A DNA stretch of 64,000 nucleotides from Cladobotryum mycophilum (lineage: Eukaryota > Ascomycota > Sordariomycetes > Hypocreales > Hypocreaceae): assembly GCA_036429605.1 (NCBI GenBank), contig CM071591.1, forward strand, positions 2,356,001 through 2,420,000, given 5' to 3'. Shown in pieces: positions 24,525-37,461 of the stretch. A program made the position numbers and the translations under genes. The notes below the pieces were generated by a model that did no database searches, was not told where the DNA came from, and saw nothing but the letters and a program-made list of their open reading frames with translations. Each line of letters opens with the position of its first letter. Position 1 is the first letter of the stretch.

Positions 24525-26755
24525 GTCTGTCCTGTCTGGTTCTGGTTTCGCTCTTCTCTCTCCCTTCCCTTCCCCGATCGGTTCGTTCACTGTGAGCGAG
24601 GCGTGGGTTTGCGGTGCGTGTGACTGTGACTGCGACTGCGACCGTGACGGTGACCGGTTCTTCTTCCCACTGCCTGCCTGGCCTGGCCGTTGCTGCTGCT
24701 GCTGCTGCTATTATGCTGATATGCTGCTACTGCTGCTGCTCAATGCGTGTGCGTGGGTGCGTCGTGTGTGAGAAAGTGTGTGTGTGGGCAGGTCCCAGGT
24801 TTTCTTTTTTGCCCAAAAGAGCGACAAGGCAAGGCAAGGCAAGGCAAAAAAAAATAAGAGAGAGGTCTCCTCTGCTCTGCCTGGGGGGAGCATGGGGGCC
24901 TAGGAATGATTTTCTACTATGGATACCAGCGAGACCCAGAAGCCGGACCAGAAGCCAGACCAAGACCTGACCAAGACCAGACCAGGCACAGCACAGCCCA
25001 GCCCCAGACTCCTCCAGGCAAGGTAAAAAAAAATTCGTTGGAAAAGCAACAAGTACTCCGTATAGACACTGTGTGTGGTTTCTGCTCTACGTACTACTGG
25101 GTTCCACCGTTACACGGAAAAGCAATCTGGCACCCCAAAAGTCTGTTTTTGTTTGTAACTTGGCATGCAGCTTAAAATAAAACGAGAAAAGAAAAGAGAA
25201 AAGAAAAGAAAATAAATAATCAAAAGGTAATTAATTAAAAAGCAGCCAGCTTGTCACTCTCCAGCCCTATCCGTCTCTTTTTTTTTTACTCGCTACCAAA
25301 ACCCATTCCTTTTTCTTTTCCTTCCATTTCATTATTACCCTTTCCAAAAAGGCTCTGATTGCCCATGTGATGTCAGCGCCCACAAGACTTACGTGAGCAT
25401 TGACCACGACCGCGCCCGTTCTCTTCGCCCAATCCTTCCCCATAAGAGGCATTCAAACGGGGATAGCACCGGTAGGATCCATGATGATAGGGTACACACT
25501 TGTACATATATAAGTACATACAAAGATTGGGTAGCCAAGCAAAACCCAAAAAAACCATGCTGGTGCTGGGACACGAACAGGAAGAGGACAAGGGGGGGAA
25601 ACGGGCTGGAACTTTTAGTGGCAGTGACCGAAACCAAAAACAAAACTTGTTGTTGGTTGGAACAGAGGGAGAGAGAGCGAGCGAGAGAGGCTGAGTTACG
25701 TGTCAACCGCCTATCACGGCTCACATATTTGTTTGCTGTAATAGGCCGCCAGTGCGGAAAAGGTCTAGACCGCTTTATAATTATTCATCCAAACGTCACG
25801 TTGGAAATTTGGTGGGAACTTCCTTACTCACCTACCCCATTCCATTCCAACTCAACCTGGGAGGGTGGAGAGGGCGCCTAAAAAGAAAAGAAGAAAAAAC
25901 ACCCGCCGGTACTTTTTTTATCTGATGGGATGGAAATAACGGGCAAAAATCATAAATCTACAAATTAATGACAGGAACGGCAACAGAGTGGGACAAGACG
26001 ATATATCCCCCCTCCCCATGGCAGATACCGTCGCAGGGATAAGGTACTTCGTGCATCCACCTTGACGGGAATGTGTTATTTTTCGGGAATGTGCCATTTT
26101 TTATTTTATTTTTATTTTATCCTCTCTTGGTCTCGATTGGGTTAAGGCGCAATCCAATGGACGCCCAGCCAATCAACCAGGTTGCCTCCGTTTGCACTAA
26201 AAGTGGGACTATCAAAAAAGCAAATTCGCGGACTTACTCCATTTTCCGGCCAATTTCAAAAAAGCGGCTATTACCAAAAGTATCTTCGGCCCGGCCGCGG
26301 CCCGCCAAAAAGGGAAAAGCCATGCCGTCATTGGCCAAAGTCACGAATCTCCTCTCTTGCTGTTCTTGCCGTCTCCTGCTGTAGTTTGTAGGTACATTTG
26401 CCTCTGTATCAACTGTAATTCCATTGCTGTATTTGTGTATTTGTGCTGGTTTCAGCATCATGCTCATCTAAACTAGAGCTTTAAAAAAAATTGGATAAAA
26501 ATGATATAAAGGAAAGTTGAATAAAAGTGAACAAAAAAAACTCCAGACTTTGCTCATCGTGGTATCAGTTCCGGTATAGTCATCGCCACTGCTCTCCCAG
26601 CATGCCCAATGCCAATTCGGTGTATATATGTATGTATGCAACAACCCCTTCCTATAACACCTCCTATAAAACGCCTTCTTGCTCACACCGCATCATAATG
26701 AAAAAAAGGTATTTAAAATGGTAAACAAAGGGAACGGTAGGTAGGGGAGAGATGT
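24019..26755. other. Intergenic, 2.7 kb, rich in short tandem repeats
   Basis: This is the 5' flank of the FAR1-type gene and the 3' flank of the C2H2 gene. The first kilobase contains GTGTGA, CTGT, GACTGC/GACGGT, CTG, AGGCA and GACCA repeats in close succession. A TACTCCGTA motif lies at 25054-25062. No open frame here shows coding character. Confidence 0.55.
24492..24530. repeat. (CTGT)n microsatellite
   Basis: About nine tetranucleotide copies with one interruption, located about 500 bp upstream of the FAR1-type start codon. Confidence 0.85.
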
Positions 26756-29700
26756 TTATTTAGGTTCGGGTGTCCACTTTCTCTTTCGAGTTCGACGGTT
26801 GCTCGCCCCCTGACCATCTACAAAATGGCCCTTCTCGATTTGATGTTGCCTCAAGTTATCAGGCCGTTTGCTATACTGGCTTGTACATCCAGGATACGGG
26901 CAACGATAGATTTTGGTTTCTTCGCTGTGCTGTAGCTTCTTGTGCTTGGCCATGCTGCCTCCGAACCATCGAGGATCGCCCTTTGGTCGATAGCCACAGA
27001 TCTCGCAGCAGCTGTTTGATTCGACCTTTGCGGACGAGAAGGCTTCAGCCTTGTTTGATGGCGATGACTTTGAGTTTGTCCTTGAAGACAGATCGGGCTT
27101 GCCTGGAGGTGGTGGTGGCTGCGGCGGCGCAGACACGGATGCAGACGCAGATGATGGAGTATGCGCCGCCAGCGAGTCACCACCTTGTCCCACTATCGAC
27201 CCTGAAATGTCCGATGCTGGCGTCGATTGCCAGTCACTCATGTCAACAGAAGACGGCATAAGTGCGGCGGGCAGATGGTGTGGGTTGATAGGGTTCGCAT
27301 CGTGCGGCGTGCCAAAGTTCATCATGGCGTTAAAATCAAAGTTATCCGGTATCGTCCCGATGAATTCGTCAATGGATCCCGCCGTCGGCCCAGCCTGCAC
27401 AAGGTTTTGCGACCTTGCTTGGTTGTAGGCGGCTGGCCCTCCTCCGATGAGTAACTCCATTAGTTTGACGCCGTACTGGTGGTATGTTGATCGCGAGCTA
27501 AAGTAATTCGCCCCGTGGACGGCATAAAGCGTGTCAACTTGTCGTCGAGTTTGGTCGATAAAGGCATCAAAAAAGGTTCCTGAAGGAAGAAACATCTATT
27601 ACAAGTCAGCTTACCTATTAATAATGGACTGCATATTGGTACAAAACTCACCTTTCCTGCCTGCATCATTTCTAGTTCGAGTCGTCGCACCGTTGAGATT
27701 TGTCCAGTGTTGAGTTGATTGATCAGAGTTCGCATGCTAGAAACAAAACCGGGAACGTCAGAATACTGTCGAGAGAAACCGCTCTCAATCATATATTTAG
27801 CCGCAATGCCGAAAGGTATGTCCTTGTTCGCACCGAAACCATCCTTGATGTGATGGACGGCCAGTTCAGACGCCTGAATCGCTGGTTGGCTGACATCGTG
27901 CAGGGTCAGGTAATCAAGCTCTAACATGGAGTTAACATTAGTCGGATAATGGCGGATAGAAAGTTATGTATGTATCTTACCATCCAAAAAGTATTGGGCA
28001 ACGAGGACCAGCGGGTCGGACCGAAGCCCCTGAAGCGAGCGTTCAGGTTCTTTGCCCTTCCCACTTGCTGATCCGGATGCAAAACCAGCCGGCCCCGCTC
28101 TCAAAAGATTGATAATATCAGTGTCGCTCACTTGATTAGGTTTCCAGAGCGAGTACACGGCCTCGATGTACGATGACCGGTCGTGATTCGAGAACCAAAA
28201 GCTGTACAACAATGCCTGCTTGAAGAGGCCGGCACACCGGTTTTCGATATCCTGCTCATGGACCACTAGGGAAAGAGAGAATACGACATGGATAAAGCAC
28301 AAAAGGTTGAGTGGAGACGCGGCCTGCCGTCCCTCCAAGACATCATGCATTGTCTTGAGACCTGCAAGGGCGACGGATGCCGGAGGCATGCTGCAAAACC
28401 CATTCGCCAGAGGGTTGCTGCTGAGTCCACTTAGCTTGGCCATTGACTCGGCAATGTGCATCTGGAGAGTGTCTTGGGCGGACACAACTAGGGACTGTGC
28501 AGTGGCCAGGCTCGCGCCAGTGATATCCGGAGTTAAGGGGGAAGGTTGCGGCATATTGAGACTATCCGTCATGGCCAGGTTGGATTCGACAGGAAGCTGG
28601 AGTGGTATGGTAGCATCAAAGGAGAAGGAGGGTTGGTCCAGACTCAATGAATCTTGGAGGGGGTCCAAGGAGAGGTCTATGTCGATGGTGGGAATCTCTG
28701 CTGGTAGCTCCGACAGGAATGGATTGGCGACAATGTTGTCCAGCTCAGAGTCACTGAACCCCATTGGCTTATATGAGCCAGCAAAGGTATTAACCGGGAA
28801 GACGTCTGCAGGGCTCACGAGGTCGTCGCAGGGAGACGTAAGGGTGGACTCGAAGCCAGGGGCCCTTGCCCACCCACCAGACCACCCAGACATGGGTGAG
28901 ATGTTGTAGCTTGCTGTACTCGATGTACTGTCGGTGCTATCGGTACTGCTGGTGGACCGGACGGAAGAGCTTGGGGCGAGAGTCTTGCTACGGCGTTTGG
29001 CCTGAGGCCGGTACTGGTCGAGGCCGTGAGTGTGTACTTGAAGGGCCGGTCTGTCCATCAGTCGGCCCGGGTTGGGACGCAATAGATTCTGTGGCTCCAC
29101 AGTCGATGGGGGTGACGGAGATGGTTCCCAATTGATGAAACCGGCCTCGAGGTCCGGAGGCTGTGGATCATTTTCGGATTGGGGGCCGTGAGCGAGTGTA
29201 TATTGCGACTGTAGCATGGAGAGCATCCGCGGAGCGGAGTCCGGCTCAGACTCGTTTTCGCACTCGGGGATTGTGGGTAGAGCTATCTCGTTGGAGTCAA
29301 TCTCGTGTATCTCATTAGAAGGGAGTTCCACGTGTGCCGGCGTAAAGACGGAATCGTAGCTTGGTGGCTCATCGTCGACATTGAGGTTCAGGGCAGCAGC
29401 TGAGAGATTGCCGTTCTTCGGCCTGTGCCCAAGCGAGCCAAAAACCTTCTTGGCCATGGACATGAGCTTCCTCCTCTTTGATGGGTGGCCCAAGCAACGT
29501 TTGCATTTTGCATCGTTGAGCTTCTCAGCTCTTCCGCAATCGTAGCACCAATACTCTCCACCGGAAAGATGGTCGCAGGTATATAGGTGTGAGAGCATGA
29601 GTTCATGGTTAGGGAACCTCTTTCGGCAACGTAGTAGTGGGCACTCCCTCCTCTCCTCGATTGTCATCTTTTGGCACTCATTGCGTTTGACAGCCGCCCA

Positions 29701-30017
29701 TACAATAAATCTGTACAAGGCACAGTCATCACTTGAAGTATTCCGAGATCTGTGTACATAGGAAGTCAGAGTTGATGTCGTTTTCAGAAGCGCTCATCAC
29801 CTTTTTTTTGGCCGTCGGGCTCTTACACGCATGACAATGGCGGTGTTTCATCTTCAGCGGAAGATACTGATGATACTGATGATGTCGCGGAAGTGGATGA
29901 AGTTGTTGATGACCGTCTCAGATTCAAGCGTTGACCTGTCGGGGTGCGAGTCAACCGCCGTAGGGCTGACGCCGCGGCGCTAGGATCGTCAAAGGACAAA
30001 CGTTTCTTGTTCTCCAT
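26756..30017 (-). CDS. C2H2 zinc-finger transcription factor candidate
   Basis: Four exons: 30017-29827, 29749-27981, 27920-27652 and 27595-26756; introns of 77, 60 and 56 bp; 1022 residues. The N-terminus (MENKKRLSFDDP) is Ser-rich and splices into SSDDCALYRFIVWAAVKRNECQ. A C2H2-like unit CPLLRCRKRFPNHELMLSHLY with HLSGGEYWCYDCGRAEK lies at about 97-145, followed by a basic stretch PSKRRK. The middle is long and mostly disordered, then helical (ELDYLTLHDVSQPAIQ onward), as in fungal regulator middle regions. Near the C-terminus (about 936-1003) are CEICGYRPKGDPRWFGGSMAKHKKLQH and CPYPGCTSQYSKRPDNLRQH, the second a good C2H2 finger, followed by a basic NRRTRKRKW. A nuclear DNA-binding role is likely; target genes are unknown. 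Confidence 0.88.
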
Positions 30018-32394
30018 GGCGGGCGGTCTGGATCGTTGTACGGTATTTGTGTCTCTCAGTGAATAAATGCTATAAAGAAGAAGAAAGATTCAAATACACC
30101 AAACCATGGTGGAGTTTCGGTCTGGAATGGTGGCAAACAAGCAAAGCAAGATGTAGTTGGTCAATCAGGACTGTTTCAGGCACCGTCCATGGTTTTGTTT
30201 TTTAATCATAAGGCCGATTAGAGAGAGTTGCTGGAGCCTTGTTGAGAGGCAGCTTGCCAAAACGGAGGTCCTAGGCCTACGGCGAATGGTGGTGTAGGAC
30301 TCTGGCCTTTGGAGCTAGGACTTGAACAGGGGTGCCGGCTTGCTGCGTCTCCGCCAAAAACGGCGGCGGCTGATTTGATGGGTGTGTGTGTGTGCGTGCG
30401 TGTGTCTGGCTTTGGCTTTGGCTTTGGCTTTGGCTTTGGTCTTGATCCGTCTGGTCTGGCCAGAAACGCTGCATCTTGGCTCGGCTCAAAGGCAAAGGAT
30501 GACTGGGCCGGGGAGGGGACACCATGCTTCCTGGTTGCTTGTGCGTATCCCCGTTTTCTCATTGCAACATCCAATCGATCCCGCCCATCTCATGGATCCA
30601 ATCGGGGTCCCGATTCTTGGCAGTGGCTTGAGGCTCCCATAGGTTTGGCTTTGTAAGGTATTCTGTCAGCCGCCATTCTACCTATGGATGCATCTCAAAG
30701 TGCACCATGGGACGGGCCTGATGAGGACTGACGGAGGAGGTGGGGGGCCTATCGCTAGCAGGGAAGCAGGGAGGAGCTTAGAGCGAGGGAGCCCAAAGTT
30801 GGCAAACTGTTCATGACCTCAAAGAAAAAAACGACGTCAAGCTAGATCTGCTTATTGCTTGAATGTGGATAGTGTCGTGCCAGGTAAGGTTGTGTGCTGG
30901 GCTTGTGCTGTGCTGTGCTGTGCTGTGCGTAGTCCTCCATGGTTCGTTCAGTGACGCTGCGCCACGTCCAGGCACAGGGCAGAGATGAGGCGCAGACAAA
31001 CCCCAAAACAATAACTCTCAATCCTTCCATTCTCAACCCCCCCCTCCGTCATGCATCGCAACTACCCCGTTTTTTTATTGAATATCGATGTCATTATTCT
31101 TGGCTGTGCAAAATGTTTTTCTTACGTTTTCTATTTCCCCCCCCCTGTTTTCCTTTACTTTTCTTTACACACAGATCATCAAATATGCCGAATCTGATCA
31201 TCTCGGCCGAGACTCGACTTCTCCAAGTCACAAGCTCAAGGCGCCGCCCTGACTTCTCTGCGGCCTAGGGAATATAGAGCTTAGTAGTTTCCAAAATATG
31301 CACAAGACAGCAAAGACACCTGGCTCAACGTTAACCTATTCACTAGCTCATTGGCCTTGTTTATTCCCTGTGGCTTGTCTACCCGGCATGACGGCATATG
31401 ACTTATCCACCATCTATCTCGCGTTAGGACCAACTCGGCCACGACACCGTTGAAACGGGACAGAACTGGAGCTTTTTACCCTATACCACAACCTGTATCT
31501 CTACGCCCTGCGTTTGACATGCCTCGATATGTCAAATTGCAATGGTGATTTAATGGGGAAAAACACAGGATGTGGCTTACTTGGTGCTGACTATACGTCA
31601 CGATATCCTCTCCCGTGAACGTCAAACCGTGATCTGCAACAAGGACCACGAACACTCGTACGTAAAGCAGTTCCACTGAAAACATTCGAGACCATCTCCC
31701 ATGCTCTGGTTCGACACATCATAAAGAGCGGTCCGAACCCAAAAATATAACTCGGGCCGTGGTTAGTTTCTTTATTTACAACATTCTTGCAACCGAAACG
31801 AATCCTTCAGAAAAAGCATCACCAAGTTTGTTTCAACAGCCATGATACTGATGATGATGTGTTTTGTCCCCCATCTCATTCGTGATCATGCTAGCCGCGC
31901 CAACCGTGCCTCAAGCCACACGCCCCCTCTTTTTAATCGTGGCGGTTATTTCTAGAGTAGCACAGGTGAGCCACAAGGCACTGGTAAGGCTGACACGGTC
32001 CCTCCGTTTGACGCTGGTCACTCAGCACTCGTTCAACTCAACTCTCAGTTCAATCAGGGATCTAACCTGGGACGAATCTGATCATTTGGATGCCTCTTCA
32101 CTTTCAAGATTTTCTGGAACCATCGGCGATCCCATATCGACTGTCTCAGTAATTTCTGATCATCAAGTCCTAAATCTATCTAGATTTATTGCACTAATCA
32201 ATTTTCAATTTTAGAACAATGAACCATAATACCTAATTGCTTGCATTGCGTGCACGTACGGAGTAGCTGTTCAGGATAAGATAACAAAAAAAAAAAGAAA
32301 TGCTAAGCTCGCTGATGTGATGATGACTTCAATGATGTACACAAAAAATAGAAAAAGGAAAAATGCAAGTGGGTGCCTCCCTTCGTCGGGCATC
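30018..32394. other. Intergenic, 2.4 kb, no gene seen
   Basis: This is the 5' flank of the C2H2 gene and the 3' flank of the LAM-type gene. It contains CTGTG repeats at about 30903-30928 and one TACGGAGTA motif at 32257-32265. Open frames are short and unremarkable. Confidence 0.5.
30407..30440. repeat. (TGGCTT)n hexanucleotide repeat
   Basis: Between five and six tandem copies upstream of the C2H2 gene, next to a short GT tract. Confidence 0.85.
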
Positions 32395-35300
32395 TCATCG
32401 TCCCCCATTCTGGCCTGATCTGGCCATCACTTCCCGTAGCACCTTGAGCTTCTCTTCCGTAACTTTGATCGCTTCTTCCACTTCCCGCTTGTCCATCCGC
32501 TCCTCTCTTAGTCTCTCTTCATATGTCCGCGGCTCCGCGATTTTCTTGCGGACATTTGCGCCGTCGGCCGAGAGTCGCTCCAAGCCGACTCGCTCCTCGA
32601 GCCAATCCCAGAGCTCGCTCTCTTCTCTCCTCCACATCTCATCATATGCCACGTGTCGGTATGGACTGTACATACCAATGTCCGGCCCTGCTGTCGATGC
32701 ACCTTTATTGGGGGTGAAGCCAAATCTAAACCAAGCAGCCACAAGCAGCCCCACGAGCAGCCCATACACGATGTTGCCCGTCAGCAGAGGTTTAACAAGG
32801 TCAACTATAGGTTCGGCAATGCCGCGAATGGGCTCTAAAAGACCCCAGTCTGCATCAGTAGAGTCCTTTGATTTCGCACCTGCAGCTGTCGTGTCGACTG
32901 ACGACTGCTGTGCTTTGCCCTTCTTCCCCTTCTTCTTCCCCTTTGATGGTCCGTTGCCTGTGGTAGAGGCTCGCGGTCGAGAGGAAACCGCCGCTTTCAG
33001 GGCTGCAAAGAGATCCTTGCAATACTGACCCTGACCCTCATTGACATTCTTCTCGATAGGACCTATCAAATAGTTAGGTAAATTTCTTGGAGTGATTCGT
33101 CATATGCACTTACCCCTAAGCCAACTCTTGCCGCTCCATTCAGTCACGCAGTTGACTTGCACACGAGTGGCGTTGTTCTCGGCCCATGATAGACAATATT
33201 TGGTCTTGACACAAAATATGTTGCCGCTGGGGACATCCGGGTTTTGGGTCTTCATGCTCACACTTACCGCCTTCTCCAAGTCCAGACTGTCCAATGTTTC
33301 AGTGACCATACACTTTGTTTGCCTAGGTCCAATGGATGCGTATAGAGGCTTGATGTACGATAGTTCTCGAGTCGGGTTCTCTAGACTCAAGCCCTTCTTG
33401 TCTTCCATCTGGAGTTCCAGACACTTTTGTTCTACTGTGATCCAGTTGCCCATCCATGCGGGGGATTGTGGTCCGAATATGAGACTGTACACCTTGCCAA
33501 GAGGGGCAGGGATGATTTCATCACCAACCACTTTCTCGTAATGTGTTGCTGAATCACCGCAGTCGGTAGGCGCATGAGTTGCGGGTCCTGGGAAAGACCC
33601 AGCTCCGCCCGCTGCCGACGGATCGTCTTTCGCTGCATCAAGTTGGGTTCCGTTGGCGACTGCCGTGCCAGAAACCTTTCTCCCACCAGCCCGGTCTCCT
33701 TGCTCAAGACCGTTTGTGTTACTTGGCTGAACCTCAGAGGGTTCCTCACTATCTTCCTCATCGTAAAAATCATCTTCCTCATCCTCATCGCTGTCCTCTT
33801 CAGAATCTGAACCTGCTTGAGTTTCAGTTTCTAGATTGGATGGCTCAGCGTCAATCTTTTCCGTCTTGTCACCGCCCGTCCCCTCCAAGCGAACACCATT
33901 GAGCGTGCTTTTCAGCGTCGGGTGACCGAGCTTCCAGATATTGACGATCAAATCATACGTGGCGTCTCTGCTGGTAAAGCTAGCAAAGATGTGCTTTGCG
34001 TGGAGCGTGGAAATCATAAGTCCATTCTTGAATACAAGTGCAGTGCTCCTTTTTTCGACGGACACTATCTCGTCGAAGCTCATTACTAGCGTCGTGGTCC
34101 ATCCAAGGATATTGCTGCTGAAACAAAGATGACCCTCTGAGACGTATAGCCTGCCATGTGCGAGAATCTCTCTCTGCAAGGCACAACTGTAGTCTTCAAT
34201 GAGGTAGTCATCATCCGGTACGCTCTTGAAGAGCATATGGAAGTCTCGATTTCTCTTCTTACTGGCGATGGCAAATCCGGTAAGTTTTGGTGCACCAGCT
34301 GGTGTGCCTGGAGGGTTAACAACGGCACCGATTGCGACAGTGGCAGTGGTAGCAACAGAGCTCCCCCGCTTCCTCCGCGGCTTGGAATCGCTTCTCCCAC
34401 TGGGGCTTTGCTGCACATCGACTTTACTGTCCGCAAGATCGGTCTGTGATTCGTTCGGGTTCTGTTCTGGTGTATCATATAGGGATCTAGGTCTACTTGT
34501 CGACTCTTCAGGATCAAAATCCGGGCTTCTCGTTTGGGAGTCAGCTGGAGCTGACTCGGACCGTGCCCGTGTATCAAGTAAGTCTGGAAATCTTGAGATC
34601 TCGGGGGATATCAAAGAAGGCGTATTATCCGAGATTCCCAGTTGGCTAAGGCTAAGCTCGCCCGAGCCAAGTGTTCGCACTGCCGATTCCTTTTTATCCA
34701 TTGTATCATCGATCAGAGGTTCTGATATCGAGGTCTCAACGTCGATCAGATTTAGTGTTGGGGGTGCTTGTTGTTTGAAGGAGTTTGTCCTATTCTTATT
34801 TGTTCCTCCGATACCAATAGTTGTACCCTGAATGTTGTTACTAATAGTACTGGCTGCATTCTGAGCAGCCGAGAACATGGATGAGAAAAACCCTGCTGAG
34901 CTCGGTGTAGCCTCGCCGTTCTCCGGGGTAGGCGAGAGCGGTGCCAGCGTGATGTTAGAAAGCTTACTGGGACCAGCACTCGCAGAACCCGATTTTGTCC
35001 TTCGATGGCCGCTCATAGTTTGCGAGGGAGCACCGCCATCACCGTTTGAGGCAGGGCCCGAGACGTTTCGCTGTGTCTTTCTCTCGGGGGAGGCTGAAAG
35101 GTGTACATGCGCTCTCTGCGGCGGTGTCGGTGGTGTGTTGACAATCACTGGGGCACCCTGGTCATCTGTCGGCGGAGTTCGAGGGGGAATCGTCGATATT
35201 CTCGGCGGCACACTAGAAAACTTGTCGGGGGAGGCTGCTTTGGCGGGCGGCTCGAGGACCGGAGCTGTCTCGAGCAAGTTTTCTCTCGATCCGAAGGGAG

Positions 35301-36101
35301 ATCGAAATCCGCGTTTGCTCGTGGGTCGAATCGGGGACCGTAGCGAGGACTGAAATACAACATTAGCTGGACTACCCCTACAGTGTAACTCGCGGGGCGA
35401 TGAGGTTCGTCGGGTAGCGTACCTGAGACGGCTGGGAAATAATCGTGGCGGATCGAATTGGGTGGGGGCGAGACCTGCTATTGACCAAAGTTAGGACAAG
35501 GCGACAAATAAAAGTGAACCAATACGCGCCGGCGAGATGAACAAATCAGAGGAATTTAGTGAAACACAACATGATATATAAGGGAGAATGCCAAGACTTT
35601 GAGACAAAATGAAGGTAGTAGCATTATACGAATAAGGCATAACAGGACACTTGTGGTTTTTTAAAAGAGCTTAGACGTAAGAACTAAGAAAATGCTGCGC
35701 CGAAGGGCGTTTGCGATTGCAATGACGAGCAAATGGATTCAAGATGAATCCTGATGTGGATAATGGTATGTGATTCTCGAATGGGATTCTCGGATGGGAC
35801 ATGAAACTTACATCTCTGACTCCTGATCAGGATCTGCGCCACCGGACTCGTAAGAGCCAAAACTCCGGCCGTCAATGTCGTCGTCATCGGCCAGATTCAA
35901 CGAATTCCCATCGTCGCTTTCGACTGACATTTCACGACTAAAAGTCCGGCGGCCACGATCTTCGTCTCCCCCGGTTGCATCCGACTCTCGGCCGCCCTTG
36001 AGCTTTCTCCTCCTTTTGACCATTGCTTTGGGCAGGAGTTTGCCAAGCCCTCCATTGTTGCTATTGTTGTTATTGCTGCTGCCGCCGCCGCCGCTCTCCA
36101 T
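32395..36101 (-). CDS. GRAM/VASt-domain sterol-transfer protein (LAM family)
   Basis: Four exons: 36101-35812, 35474-35423 (52 nt), 35349-33114 and 33062-32395; introns of 337, 73 and 51 bp; 1081 residues. Phases join as QESEM-SRPHPIRSAT and TIISQPSQ-SSLRSP. A long disordered N-terminal half leads to a GRAM domain at about 480-590 (RNRDFHMLFKSVPDDDYLIE, LCFSSNILGW). An acidic linker follows, then a VASt/StART-like lipid-binding domain at about 717-905 (HYEKVVGDEIIPAPLGKVY, TEWSGKSWLRGPIEKNV). A single hydrophobic segment (GNIVYGLLVGLLVAAWFRFGF, about 950-970) anchors it near the C-terminus. In yeast, proteins with one GRAM, one VASt and one membrane segment (Lam5/Lam6 type) move sterol at ER contact sites. 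The same role is inferred here. The 337-bp first intron is the least certain part of the model. Confidence 0.9.
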
Positions 36102-37461
36102 GTCTGCCAACTACCCAAGTATGATCTGGAGATTGGTGTATCGAATGACCAAAGCCAGATTGAGCCTTGTGTAGGGCTTCCTTCTCCCCCCAGCCTTGTA
36201 TCAATAGCTCCCTCCGCAGGTCACTGGGGAGTCGTGGAATCAAGAGACGTGGCTTTGAGCCTGGGGCGCGGCTATCGATTGCGTCGTTGTCGTATTCGAT
36301 GGATAACAACGTCGTCTCCGTCAAACGCCGATGTCGATGTTGTGCAATGCAATAGGGGATAAAGGGCAAAATATCAAAAAGAGTGAAAGGGTAGATCAAG
36401 AAAATTGAGCTTGTTAAATAATGACGGATGCAGGGTCGAGAAGCTTGGTCAAGCAAGACTTTGGTTGATTGGCATGGTCCTGGTAAGCCCCTGGCAAGCC
36501 TCCATAGTCGTCACTGTTGAGTGGGGCAACCAGATATGGATCCATGAACGGACGGATGATGTACTATTTATGTACTCTAAGGGTCCTTATAATGCGGTGT
36601 CATATAGGTTGGTGGTGAACAACAGCATCATTAAAATAGTGGAAATTAAATCATATAGGAGAAATACAGAAAGCACTACATAAATAAATAAATAAAAAGT
36701 AGAGATTGTTTTTAGAGAAAACCGTCGTGAATAGGGAGAATCGATACTCACCAACCTGTCTGCCATGTTCAACCCTTCGGGGGGTTCATCGCCCCCCACC
36801 CACCCCTTGAAGGGTGATGTATACAACTGATGTACTCCAAGGGTGCTAAGATAAGGCAAAGTAACATTCTTTAGCAACCTGGAACCCCCAAAAATGCAAG
36901 ATTGATAGATCCGAGTCCTGATGAAACGGGGGTTATTTCTGGATACCTATGAATCCGCTGGGGGAACCTACAAGTATCAACTTCTACAAGTATTCATAGC
37001 ACAAAACACGCTGCGAATAGTTGCATGCAGATCACTACTGGCTACTTACAGTATTTATACGCACCTTCTGGTTCTTATCAAGGGAGGTAAGAGTAAAAGA
37101 GGGGGAAATCGTATGAGATGTTTACTGCAACCAATCTCCTCCTGTTGACTTGCAGCTCGCTTCCAAGGTTGCCAATCGTTGGTGTCATACGCCCCCCCAG
37201 TATGTACCCCGTAGTCTCTCTATTCGCCCATGTGTTGGCCATATGATACAAGCATAAATGCGCATTACGTCCTGCACCTTTAATGCTCGCAAACTAAACC
37301 AACCTGTTGCTGTTATGCATAGGTAGGTAGCAGATAACCCCTCGGCATCAAACAAATTCGGAACAAGCAAACAAAGAAAATATTATTGAATTTTATTTTT
37401 TCTCTTCTCCTTCCATCTTTGTCTCCCTCCTGTTTTGCCAGACAGCGAAGCGCATGGCATC
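36102..37461. other. Intergenic, divergent promoter region
   Basis: This lies between the divergent LAM-type and MIT-like genes. It holds an imperfect direct repeat (36571-36597 and 36831-36858) and a GC-rich block with the near-palindrome CCCTTGAAGGG. A CCAG directly upstream of 37441 could be a 5'-UTR intron acceptor for the MIT-like gene. Confidence 0.45.
36571..36858. repeat. Imperfect direct repeat pair, about 27 bp each
   Basis: TGTACTCTAAGGGTCCTTAT at 36571 and TGTACTCCAAGGGTGCTAAG at 36831 align over about 27 bp with a few mismatches. The 230 bp between them include a G/C-rich hairpin-prone segment. This could be a remnant of a small mobile element, but no target-site duplication was identified. 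Confidence 0.4.

Noticed and set aside
25393..25881. 162-codon plus-strand open frame in the repeat-rich intergenic region
   Set aside because: It begins at GTG rather than ATG, crosses simple-sequence DNA and shows no domain.
36587..36877. 96-codon minus-strand frame in the LAM/MIT-like promoter region
   Set aside because: It overlaps the direct-repeat and GC-rich block, and shows no coding signature or domain.
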